From Streptomyces sp. B3I8 (GTDB lineage: Bacteria; Actinomycetota; Actinomycetes; Streptomycetales; Streptomycetaceae): a DNA stretch of 64,000 bases. The notes beneath the pieces were generated by a model. The model searched no databases and had not been told where the DNA came from. It worked only from the letters and a program-made list of their open reading frames with translations. The stretch lies in NCBI RefSeq assembly GCF_030816915.1, contig NZ_JAUSYN010000002.1:6213501-6277500 (forward strand), written 5' to 3'. Shown piece after piece: positions 55,100-63,067 of the stretch. Each line of letters starts with the position of its first letter. The stretch's first letter is position 1. The translations under genes and the position numbers were made by a program.

Positions 55100-55345
55100 C
55101 GGCCGGGCGCGGCGGTCTTCCGTCTGACGGAATCGGTGTCGGACGCGGTGCGGGGGACCGGTGTCGAGGTGCTGTACTCCCGCAAGGCAGGCGCCGGAGG
55201 GACCCGCGAGACGGATGTGCTGGAGGGGTGCCGGACCACCGGGACCCGGTGCTCACCGAGGAGGAGCGGGCCGCCGGCGAGACCATGATGATCTGCGGCT
55301 CGCGGTGCCGGGGGGAGCGGCTGGGCCTGGACCCCCGAGGCTCCG
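55100..55345 (+). pseudogene. Decayed ferredoxin-reductase C-terminal [2Fe-2S] domain
   Basis: VFRLTESVSDAVRGTGVEVLY then SRKAGAGGTRETDVLEG, aligned with the family pattern SCEQGTCGTCETDVLEG: three cluster cysteines have become Arg, Gly-region and Arg. One G is missing from the run near 55223; in the next frame PDHRDPVLTEEERAAGE and a last family Cys (MMIC) follow. Upstream flavin and NAD domains are absent. Confidence 0.7.
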
Positions 55346-55444
55346 CGACCGGCGGGCGAGCGGGCGAGCGGGCCGGTTACGGGAGCGGGACCGGCCCGCT
55401 CGCCCGGTCCGCTCACCGGCACCGTGGCCCGGTCCCGCTCCCGC

Positions 55445-56545
55445 TCACCGGCTGGGAACGGTCGAACCCCTGGGGGACGGCACCGACACGGACGGCGGAG
55501 GCGAGGGACGCTGCGCCGGGACCTCCGTCGGGACCTCCGTCGGGCAGTCCTCGGGATCCAGCGCGAGCACGGCCGCGACGGGGTGCTCGTCCGGGACGGC
55601 CACGGCATCAGTCACGGCCACCTCGTCCGGCACGACCACCACGTCCGGCGCCGTCACCGCATCCGCCCCTCCATCCGGCACCGCAGCCACATCCGGCACC
55701 GGCACCCGGTCCGGCGCCGCCGCCACGTCCCGGGCCGCGTGCGAGAGCACCACCACGCCCCACGCGGCCAGCGCCGCCCCGAGGCCGCCGGCGGGCAGCC
55801 CCTCCAGTCCGCTGCGCAGCCGGTTGTCCAGCAACGTCACCCCGATCGCCGCCGCCGCGACCGGATTGGCCAGGGTCACCACCGCCAGCGGCGCCCCGAG
55901 GCCACCCCGGTACGCCGTCTGCGACAGCAGCAGACCGCCCGCCGCGAACGCCGCCACCAGCAGCGCCACGACGACCACATGCGCGCCGAGCGACGGCTCG
56001 GAGCGGTCCGTCGCGGCCACCGTCACCGTCTGGGTCAGGGCGGAGGCCACCCCCGAGGCGAACCCGGACGCCGTCGCGTGCCGCAGTCCGGGACGGGCGC
56101 CGGGCCGGGCCAGCATCCCGATGAGCGCCGTCGTCGCCCCGGCGACCGCGAGCGCCTGCGGCAGGCTCAGGATGCGCTCCGGGGCGGGCCCGGACGCGGC
56201 GACGAGCAGTGCCGCCAGCCCGGCCAGGGTCAGTGCCGTGCCGCGCCACTCGGCCGCGGTGACCCGCCGCCCGGCCGCCCGGGCACCCAGCGGCACCGCG
56301 GCCACCAGCGTGAGCGCGCCCAGCGGCTGCACCAGCGTGAGGGTGCCGTACTTGAGCGCGGCGACGTGCAGCAGGGCGGCCGCCGCGTTGAGCAGCACCG
56401 ACCACCACCAGGCGCCGTGCCCGAGCAGCCGCAGGAGACCGGCGCCCGCGCTGCGGGCGGCGAGCCGTTCCTGGGCCACCGCCGCGGCCGCGTAGGCGAC
56501 GGCGGAGACCAGGGACAGCGCGACGGCGAGGACGGTCGGGCTCAT
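55445..56545 (-). CDS. DMT-superfamily membrane transporter-like protein
   Basis: 366 residues. Nine or ten hydrophobic segments (VLAVALSLVSAVAYAAAAVA, LVQPLGALTLVAAVPLGA, LGAPLAVVTLANPVAAAAIG) in two similar halves, as in DMT/EamA proteins. The C-terminal ~75 residues form a Val/Pro/Asp/Ala repeat tail (DVVVVPDEVAV). ATG overlaps the PAP2 stop (ATGA). Substrate not predictable; the pair is probably controlled by the divergent TetR. Confidence 0.8.
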   Translation of the reverse strand: MSPTVLAVALSLVSAVAYAAAAVAQERLAARSAGAGLLRLLGHGAWWWSVLLNAAAALLHVAALKYGTLTLVQPLGALTLVAAVPLGARAAGRRVTAAEWRGTALTLAGLAALLVAASGPAPERILSLPQALAVAGATTALIGMLARPGARPGLRHATASGFASGVASALTQTVTVAATDRSEPSLGAHVVVVALLVAAFAAGGLLLSQTAYRGGLGAPLAVVTLANPVAAAAIGVTLLDNRLRSGLEGLPAGGLGAALAAWGVVVLSHAARDVAAAPDRVPVPDVAAVPDGGADAVTAPDVVVVPDEVAVTDAVAVPDEHPVAAVLALDPEDCPTEVPTEVPAQRPSPPPSVSVPSPRGSTVPSR

Positions 56546-57381
56546 CGCCGCGCCCCCACGAGCCCGCGGCCACCGGCGGGGACCGGCGGTGCGCCGGCCC
56601 CGGTCGGCGGCGTGGGTGCGGCGGTCGCCCGCACCCCCGACCGCCGGGCCGGTGCCGGAACGACCGCGAGCGCGAGTCCCAGCAGTGCCGCCGCGACCAG
56701 CGAGTCCAGCCAGAAGTGGTTCGCCGTGCCGACGATGACCAGCAGCGTCACCGCCGGGTGCAGCAGCCACAGCCACCGCCACCGCGACCGGGTCGCCGCG
56801 ATCAGCCCGAGCGCCACCATCAGCGCCCACCCGAAGTGCAGCGAGGGCATCGCCGCGAACTGGTTCGCCATCGTGTCGGCGGCGGGACGGGCCCCATAGA
56901 CCGTGGGGCCGTAGACCTGCCCGGTGTCCACCAGCTGCGTCACGCCGAGCAGCCGTGGCGGGGCGAGCGGGAAGGCCAGGTGAAGGGCGAGTGCCGCGCC
57001 GGTGAGCAGCGCGAGGATCCGGCGGGACCACACGTAGTGCGCCGGACGGCGCAGGTACAGCCAGGCGAGGAAGGCGACGGTGGCGGGGAAGTGCACCGTC
57101 GCGTAGTAGGTGTTGGCCACATGCGCCGGGACGTCGCCGTGCAGCAGCAGGGACTGCACGGCCCCCTCGCCCGGCAGGCGCACGGCCCGCTCCAGGTCCC
57201 AGACCCGGTGGCCGTTGCGGAATGCCTCCGCGACACGGCCGTCGGCCAGTTGCCGGCCGGCCTTGTAGACGAGGAACAATCCGACGACGAGGAGAAGTTC
57301 ACGTAGGAGCGGCGGCCTGACGGACGCGTCGGTCCCGCTGCCGGGTGGTTCACTGTCCGGCGGCTCGGTTCTGGAAGCCAT
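56542..57381 (-). CDS. PAP2-superfamily phosphatase/transferase, membrane-bound
   Basis: 279 residues, about six membrane helices. PAP2 catalytic motifs SLHFGWA and ANHFWLDSLVA are present; the first motif fits the inositol-phosphotransferase-like (PF14378) branch. ATG 57381 with AAGGA upstream; the open frame to 57606 runs through the operator palindrome. Probably acts on lipid phosphates at the outer membrane face. Confidence 0.85.
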   Translation of the reverse strand: MASRTEPPDSEPPGSGTDASVRPPLLRELLLVVGLFLVYKAGRQLADGRVAEAFRNGHRVWDLERAVRLPGEGAVQSLLLHGDVPAHVANTYYATVHFPATVAFLAWLYLRRPAHYVWSRRILALLTGAALALHLAFPLAPPRLLGVTQLVDTGQVYGPTVYGARPAADTMANQFAAMPSLHFGWALMVALGLIAATRSRWRWLWLLHPAVTLLVIVGTANHFWLDSLVAAALLGLALAVVPAPARRSGVRATAAPTPPTGAGAPPVPAGGRGLVGARR

Positions 57382-57441
57382 CCCGCGGTCCTTTTGCTGA
57401 CGGTGTACGGAGCTCGGGCCGTGAGGAATCACTCCGAGCTC

Positions 57442-57495
57442 ATCGATACGCCAGTGTACCGATACGGTCGCGTATCGGTACACTGGCGTATCGAT
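57442..57495. promoter_or_regulatory. 54-nt perfect inverted repeat (25-bp arms, 4-bp spacer): TetR operator
   Basis: 57442-57466 is the exact reverse complement of 57471-57495. Each arm contains two CGATACG heptamers flanking CCAGTGTAC, giving four half-sites in all. It lies 60 bp before the PAP2 start and 165 bp before the TetR start, ideal for control of both. The remaining gap to 57659 shows no gene. Confidence 0.8.
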
Positions 57496-57659
57496 ATACT
57501 GTGTGAAGAGCACCACGAGGCTTCGCGGATTGCGCCACCGGCCCACCGGGCATCTCGGAGCACGGACCCACGGAAAGCACGCAAAGCGCAGAACCACGGA
57601 AAGCACGGCGCGGTGCGGGACGCACGGAAGTGTGGGACGCAGGAGAGGGGATCGGAGTC

Positions 57660-58271
57660 ATGACGTCGCAGGCAGCGGACGCGTTCCCGCCGGGGGCCGC
57701 CTCGCGCCGCTCCAAGCTCACCCCCGAGCGCGAGCAGGAGTTCTTCGACGCCGTGCTCGAACAGGTCCGCGCATGCGGCTATGAGGCGGTCACCATGGAG
57801 GGCGTCGCGGCCAGCACCCGCTGCAGCAAGTCCACGCTCTACCGGCAGTGGCAGAACAAACCGCGGTTCGTCGCCGCCGCGCTCCGCTCCAGCCGGTGCG
57901 TGCGGTTCGCCGGCATCGACACCGGATCGCTCGCCGGCGACCTGCGGGCGGTCGCGCGGGCGGCGGGGGAGTCCGGACAGGACACCGAGCTGATGCACGC
58001 GCTCGGCAACGCGGTGAAACTGGACAAGGAGCTCCAGCAGGCGCTGCGCGAGGCGCTGATCGAGCCCGAGGTGCGGATGCTGGAGTCGATCCTGCGGCGC
58101 GGTGTCGAGCGCGGCGAGATCCGCGCCGACCATCCCGCCCTGCCGTACGTGCCGGCGCAGATCCTCGCCATGGCGAGGATCCGGCCGCTGCTCGAAGGCC
58201 GCCACGCGGACGGCGCCTACCTCGAACGTTTCGTGGTGGCGGCGGTCCTCCCGGCACTCGGCCTCACCTAG
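57660..58271 (+). CDS. TetR family regulator
   Basis: 203 residues. ATG 57660 behind AGGAGAGGGG. HTH: YEAVTMEGVAASTRCSKSTLYRQWQNKPRF, the 'STLYRQW' branch of TetR. Ligand domain helical, ending VVAAVLPALGL. Divergent from PAP2/DMT genes; predicted to bind the 54-nt palindrome between them. Confidence 0.9.
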   Translation: MTSQAADAFPPGAASRRSKLTPEREQEFFDAVLEQVRACGYEAVTMEGVAASTRCSKSTLYRQWQNKPRFVAAALRSSRCVRFAGIDTGSLAGDLRAVARAAGESGQDTELMHALGNAVKLDKELQQALREALIEPEVRMLESILRRGVERGEIRADHPALPYVPAQILAMARIRPLLEGRHADGAYLERFVVAAVLPALGLT

Positions 58272-58348
58272 GACCAGGCCCGCCGTCCGTGGGATGACCG
58301 GACGGGGGCCTGCGCGCCGCACCGTGGGGACGGGCGCGGCGCACCACC

Positions 58349-58395
58349 CGGCCGGGTGGACCCCCTCCGGAGCGGAGAGAGGGTCCACCCGGCCG
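58349..58395. terminator. Bidirectional hairpin terminator, 15-bp stem
   Basis: 58349-58363 pairs perfectly with 58381-58395 over a 17-nt loop. Sits between the convergent TetR and DUF2510 genes. Confidence 0.8.
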
Positions 58396-58427
58396 ACTTG
58401 TGCCGCTCTTATGGGTGTCCCGGGGGC

Positions 58428-59747
58428 TCAGACGTCCTGACCGCTGCCGCCGCCCTTGGAGACCTTGATCCCCTCGGTGATGTCGTCGAGGAGGGACTGC
58501 TTCTGGCCCACGTCGACGCCGAACCGCACCACGACCATCTGCTTGGCGCTCACCGGCGACGGGAAGGCGAGCGACTGCACATAGCCGTCGGAGCCCTTGC
58601 TGGTGACCGCCCTCCAGCGCACGAGGTAGCCCTTCTGCCCGGCCACGGTCACCACCTTGGACGCCAGCACCTCGTGCGAGGTGATGCTGCCGTAGCTGTT
58701 GCCGCCGTAGGACTCCTTGGCGTTGGCGGCGATGTCCGCCTTCGCCACCTCCTCGGCGGTGCTGCCCTTGCTGCCGAGGGCGAGCGCGGGCGTCGAGTAC
58801 GCGCCGCCCCGCGTGCACGTCTTGGACGTGTCGCCGGGGCACTTGTACGAGTCCTTCGACGACAACTGGGCACCGATCTGTCCCTGTTGCCCGTACCAGC
58901 CGTCCGGGACCGGCAGGCTGATCCCGTCGATCGGGTCGGCCACGGAGCCGCTCTCGATCTTCGGCGCCTCGGACTGCCCCGGGTCAGGCGACTCCCCACC
59001 AGAACCGCCGGAGCCACCGGGGCCGCCCTCGGGACCGCCGCCCCCGTTCCGGCCACCGTTCCCGTTCCGGCCGCCACCGGGGCCCTGCGCGCTGCTGCTG
59101 CCGCCGTTGCCGCCGTCGTCCTTGGCCAGGACGTACGTGCCGACCCCGATGCAGGCGAGCACTGCCACGGCGGCGGCCACGGCTATCCCCATCCGCAGCC
59201 GCCGGCGGGGAGGCACGGGCGCCGGATACGCGGGATACGCGCCATACGGCGGCGGGTACGGGCCGGGGTGGGCCCCCGGGTACCCACCGGCCGGAAGCGG
59301 CGCGGTGGCACCGAACGCACCACCCGGGCCCGGCACCGGGGCCCCGCCCCAGCCCGGAGCCACCGGGCCGGCGCCGGGAGTGGCACCGGCCGGAGCCGCC
59401 GGGACCGGTCCCGGCCCGGCCTGCCCCACGTGCGGGTGCCCCGCGCCGGCCGACGGGGGGTTCGCCGGTACCGGGGGCGTGCCGAGAGCTACGTCCGCCG
59501 GGCCCGCGTCCGCCGGGCCCGCGTCCGTCGAGCCCGCGTCCGCCGGGCTCCCGTCCGCCGGGGGTGGGCCCGCGTCGGCACGGTCCGCGTCGGCGGGACC
59601 GGGCGCCGTCGGACCCCCCGGGGCGACCGGGGCCGCGGGGCGGATGCGTTCCGTCCATGCGTTGCCGTCCCACCAACGCTCCGTGGCGGGGCCGTCACTG
59701 TTCTGCCCGGGGTCGGGATACCACCCGGGGGGAGTCACCTGCGTCAT
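58428..59747 (-). CDS. DUF2510 membrane protein with Pro/Ala-rich linker
   Basis: 439 residues. N-terminal DUF2510 (PPGWYPDP...ERWWDGNAWTERI), a long disordered Pro/Ala/Gly/Asp segment (~40-220) with SADAGPAD-like repeats, one membrane helix (MGIAVAAAVAVLACIGVG, ~230), a Gly/Asn-rich spacer, then an extracellular domain (~300-439; DGISLPVPDGWYGQQG, AYSTPALALGSKG). Function unknown. ATG 59747 with GGTGGGG upstream. Confidence 0.75.
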   Translation of the reverse strand: MTQVTPPGWYPDPGQNSDGPATERWWDGNAWTERIRPAAPVAPGGPTAPGPADADRADAGPPPADGSPADAGSTDAGPADAGPADVALGTPPVPANPPSAGAGHPHVGQAGPGPVPAAPAGATPGAGPVAPGWGGAPVPGPGGAFGATAPLPAGGYPGAHPGPYPPPYGAYPAYPAPVPPRRRLRMGIAVAAAVAVLACIGVGTYVLAKDDGGNGGSSSAQGPGGGRNGNGGRNGGGGPEGGPGGSGGSGGESPDPGQSEAPKIESGSVADPIDGISLPVPDGWYGQQGQIGAQLSSKDSYKCPGDTSKTCTRGGAYSTPALALGSKGSTAEEVAKADIAANAKESYGGNSYGSITSHEVLASKVVTVAGQKGYLVRWRAVTSKGSDGYVQSLAFPSPVSAKQMVVVRFGVDVGQKQSLLDDITEGIKVSKGGGSGQDV

Positions 59748-59988
59748 GGCCCCACCGTATGAGCACACCCTGAAAGCGGGATGAGAGGGCACCCCCTTCA
59801 CGACGCCGCCGACGCCATCGGCGCGGTGGGGAACCACCGTGAACCGCCCCACATACCATCCCCCCGCCTCCCCGTACCCCGTTTCCGAGGCAACCGGCAA
59901 CACGTGACCGACAGCCGTCCCCTCCGTCGGCCGGGGCGGCTACGCTCAATGCCTGTACGTCATTTGGGCGGCCTGGGGAGGTAGCGGG
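59748..59988. other. Divergent intergenic region, no gene seen
   Basis: 241 bp between the DUF2510 gene and the large ATPase gene. GCCTGGGGAGGTAGCGGG before 59989 supplies the ribosome site. No clear palindrome found. Confidence 0.5.
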
Positions 59989-62676
59989 ATGACGGAGGTG
60001 CCGCCGGACGCGGTCCCCTCGGCCTCCCTGTGGGAACGCGAGGAGGAACTCCGCGTCGTTTCGGAGGCCGTGGACACCCTGCGCGCCGACTCGCCGGCCG
60101 GGGCGTCGGGCCCGGGCCGCGTGCTCGTTCTCACCGGCGAGGCCGGCCTCGGCAAGACCGCCCTGCTCACCGAGGTCCGCGCCCGCGCCGAGAAGCTCGG
60201 CTGCACCGTCTGGTACGCCCGCGGCGGCGCCACCGTCTCCTCCGTCCCGTTCAACGTGCTGCGCCAGCTCCTCCAGCCCGCGCTCGTCCAGCTCATGCCG
60301 GACGAGGCCCGCGAGTACCTCGGCGAGTGGTACGAGGTCTCCGGCCCCGCCCTCGGCATAGCCGACCCCGGCGCCCGTCCGCCGGACCCGCAGGCGGTGT
60401 GCGACGGCCTCGTCACCGCCGTACGCCGGCTCGCCCGCCGCGAATGGCCGCTGGTGCTGTTGGTCGACGACGCGCACTGGGCCGACCAGGAGACCCTCGG
60501 CTGGCTCGACGCGTTCGTCGAACGCCTCGACGACCTGCCCGTCCTCGTCGTCGTGGCCCGCCGGCCCGACGAGGCCGACACAGCCGCCGCCCGCCACCTC
60601 GACGCCGTGGCCGCCCGCGCGAGCCGCCCCGCGATCCCGCTCCGCCCGCTCACCCCCGAGGCCACCGCGGGACTCACCCGCGCCACCCTCGGCGCGCACG
60701 CCGACGCCCCCTTCTGCCGCGAGGTGTGGGCCGTCACCGACGGCAACCCGTACGGCATCGTGGAACTCCTCGCCAAGGTGCGGGACAGCCGGCTCGAACC
60801 CGTCGAGGCCTGCGCCGCCGATCTGCGCGCACTGCACAAGTCGGCGCGCGGCCGCGGACTCCTCGCCCGTCTCGAACAACTCGGCGTCGACGCCACCCGG
60901 TTCGCCTGGGCGGCCGCGATCCTCGGCAGCGGCATCACCGTCGACCTCGTGGCGCCCCTCTCCGGACTGGACCGGCAGGACACGGCACGCTGCGCCGGCC
61001 TGCTCGTCAGGGCACGCGTGCTCACCCCGGTCGGTCCGACGGCCGGCGCCCGGGCCGCCGGTGACGAGCTGGAGTTCCTCCACTCACTGGTCGCCACCGA
61101 CATCTACGAGTCCATCCCGGCCGCGCTGCGCACCGCCATGCACGGCATCGCGGCCAAGGTCGTCGCCGACCACGGGATGGGCGCCGCCGCCGTCTCCCGG
61201 CACCTGATGTACGTCCACCCGGACGACGACGCCGAACTGGTCGAGCAGATGCGGGAGGCCGCGCGGGAGCACCTCTCCGTCGGCGCACCCGACCCCGCCC
61301 GCCGCTGCCTGGAACGCGCGCTCGCCGAGCCGCCCCCGCCCGAGGTCCACCCGCACGTCCTGTACGAACTGGGCTGTGCCACGCTGCTCACCTCGCCCGC
61401 GACCACCGTCGAGTACCTCCGCGAGGCCCTCGCGCTGCCCGGCCTGGAGGGCGACGTCCGCGTCGACGCCGTCCACCGGCTCTCCCAGGCGCTGCTCCAC
61501 AACGACCAGCTGGAGGAGGCCGTCCGCACGGTCGACGCCGAGGCGGCGCGACTGCCGGACGGGCCCGCCAGGACCCGGCTCCGGGCCGTGCACTACATGT
61601 GGGAGGGCATCCACGCCCCCGAGGACCGCGCCCCGTCCCGCTCCACGGGTCTCGCCGACCTCGCGGCCGCGTGCACCGGCCGGGACAACGCCGAACGGGC
61701 GTTATTGATCCTGCGCGGCTTCGACGCCATGACCCACGGCGAGAGCGCCGAACAGGTCGTGGAGTTCAGCGACCGCGCCCTCGTCAACGGCCGCCTCGCC
61801 CCCGGACTCGGCTGGACCGACAGCGAGTGGGGCATGGAACTGCTGATGATGCTCGGCAGCTCCTACGCCTACGCCGACCACCTCGACCGCGCCGAGGCCC
61901 TCTTCTCCGAAGCCCTGCACGCCTACACCAGCGCCGGCTGGAGCGGCGGCCACCTGGCGCTCGCCCACGCCTTCGTCGGGCTCGCCCACCGCAGGCGGGG
62001 GCGGCTGCGGGAGGCCGAGGAGGCGCAGCGCGAGGCGCTCCGGCTCGCCGAGCGGGTCGGCCGCGGACTGCCCCTGTACTGGTCGGCGATCTGCGGTCTC
62101 GTCGACACACTGCTCGTCCGCGGGCACGCGGAGGAGGCGGCGGAGGCGGCCGAGCGGTACGGGTTCGCGCCGCCCTACCCGTCGACGATCGTGCTGCCCG
62201 ACATCCGCTCCGTGCGGGGGCGGCTGCTGCTGGCCACCGGACACACGCAGGACGGCATCAACGAACTGGAGGACGCGGAGAAGGCGGCGAGTGCGCGCGG
62301 CCACCACAACACGGTGCTCGCGCCGTGGGCGCTGGACCTCGCGCGGGCGGTGGCCGGGTCCGATGCCCGGCGGGCCGCGGAACTCGCCGGGGCGGCGCGG
62401 CAGCAGGCGGAGCGGTTCGGGACGGACACGGCGATCGGGGAGGCGTTGCGGTGCGCCGCGGCGCTGGAGACGGGGCGCAGGGCCGTGGCGCTGTACGAGA
62501 GGGCGGTGGCGTATCTGGAGGCGTCGCCGTCCGCGTACGAGCACGCGGTGGCGCGCCTGGAGTACGGGGTGGCGACGGCGTCGCGGGCGGAACTGGAGCG
62601 GGCGCTGACCCTGGCGAAGTCCTGCGGCGCGGACGGGGTCGCGGCGCGTGCGGAATCCGCGCTGCGGCGGACGTAG
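59989..62676 (+). CDS. Large AAA/STAND ATPase, LuxR-LAL-like but without HTH, with a TTA codon
   Basis: 895 residues. Walker A GEAGLGKTALL (~residues 49-59), Walker B LVLLVDDAHWADQETL (~158), followed by ~500 residues of TPR-like helical repeats (MLGSSYAYADHLDRAEALF, AHRRRGRLREAEEAQ). The layout is that of LAL (LuxR large) regulators, but the C-terminal LuxR HTH is absent: the protein ends in TPR helices. Leu572 is TTA (61702-61704), so synthesis should depend on bldA tRNA. It may act through a partner protein. ATG 59989 with GGGAGG upstream. Confidence 0.87.
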   Translation: MTEVPPDAVPSASLWEREEELRVVSEAVDTLRADSPAGASGPGRVLVLTGEAGLGKTALLTEVRARAEKLGCTVWYARGGATVSSVPFNVLRQLLQPALVQLMPDEAREYLGEWYEVSGPALGIADPGARPPDPQAVCDGLVTAVRRLARREWPLVLLVDDAHWADQETLGWLDAFVERLDDLPVLVVVARRPDEADTAAARHLDAVAARASRPAIPLRPLTPEATAGLTRATLGAHADAPFCREVWAVTDGNPYGIVELLAKVRDSRLEPVEACAADLRALHKSARGRGLLARLEQLGVDATRFAWAAAILGSGITVDLVAPLSGLDRQDTARCAGLLVRARVLTPVGPTAGARAAGDELEFLHSLVATDIYESIPAALRTAMHGIAAKVVADHGMGAAAVSRHLMYVHPDDDAELVEQMREAAREHLSVGAPDPARRCLERALAEPPPPEVHPHVLYELGCATLLTSPATTVEYLREALALPGLEGDVRVDAVHRLSQALLHNDQLEEAVRTVDAEAARLPDGPARTRLRAVHYMWEGIHAPEDRAPSRSTGLADLAAACTGRDNAERALLILRGFDAMTHGESAEQVVEFSDRALVNGRLAPGLGWTDSEWGMELLMMLGSSYAYADHLDRAEALFSEALHAYTSAGWSGGHLALAHAFVGLAHRRRGRLREAEEAQREALRLAERVGRGLPLYWSAICGLVDTLLVRGHAEEAAEAAERYGFAPPYPSTIVLPDIRSVRGRLLLATGHTQDGINELEDAEKAASARGHHNTVLAPWALDLARAVAGSDARRAAELAGAARQQAERFGTDTAIGEALRCAAALETGRRAVALYERAVAYLEASPSAYEHAVARLEYGVATASRAELERALTLAKSCGADGVAARAESALRRT

Positions 62677-62715
62677 CTTTCCTCGCCCCCGCCGACACGG
62701 GCTTCGCCCCGTTCC

Positions 62716-62759
62716 GCGCGGTTCCCCGCGCCCCTGATCAGGGGCGCGGGGAACCGCGC
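62716..62759. terminator. 44-nt perfect palindrome (terminator/REP-like)
   Basis: Fully self-complementary around TGATCA, 22-bp arms. Arm contains GTTCCCCGCGCCCCTGA, shared with the element at 25800. Located 40 bp after the ATPase stop, before the convergent CMD gene. Confidence 0.8.
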
Positions 62760-62823
62760 ATCTTCTGGGGGTCCGGGCGCGGAGCCCCCGGGGACGGGAA
62801 GGGGCGGCGGGGGCGAGGAAAAC

Positions 62824-63018
62824 CTACGGCTCCTCCGACAGGACCCGTTGGGCCACCGCGAACGCCGAGTTAGCCGCCGGCACCCCGCAGTACACCCCCA
62901 CCCGCGACAGCACCGCCCCGATCTCCTCCACCGTCAACCCGTTCCGCCGCGCCGCCCGCACATGCATCGCGAGCTCCTCGAGATGCCCGTGCGCGACGAG
63001 CGCCGTCAACGTCACCAT
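62824..63018 (-). CDS. Short carboxymuconolactone decarboxylase domain protein
   Basis: 64 residues matching only the C-terminal half of CMD/PcaC (usual ~120-130): VTLTALVAHGHLEELAMHVR, RRNGLTVEEIGAVL and YCGVPAANSAFAVAQRVL. ATG 63018 has GGAG nearby, so the short frame could be translated, but the N-terminal substrate helices are missing; either a minimal version or a truncated gene. Just downstream of a thiolase, as in beta-ketoadipate (pca) clusters. Confidence 0.7.
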   Translation of the reverse strand: MVTLTALVAHGHLEELAMHVRAARRNGLTVEEIGAVLSRVGVYCGVPAANSAFAVAQRVLSEEP

Positions 63019-63067
63019 GCTCCGCTCCCTCGGTGGCGTGGGGCCCTCGCGGGGACGGTGGCGCCGT

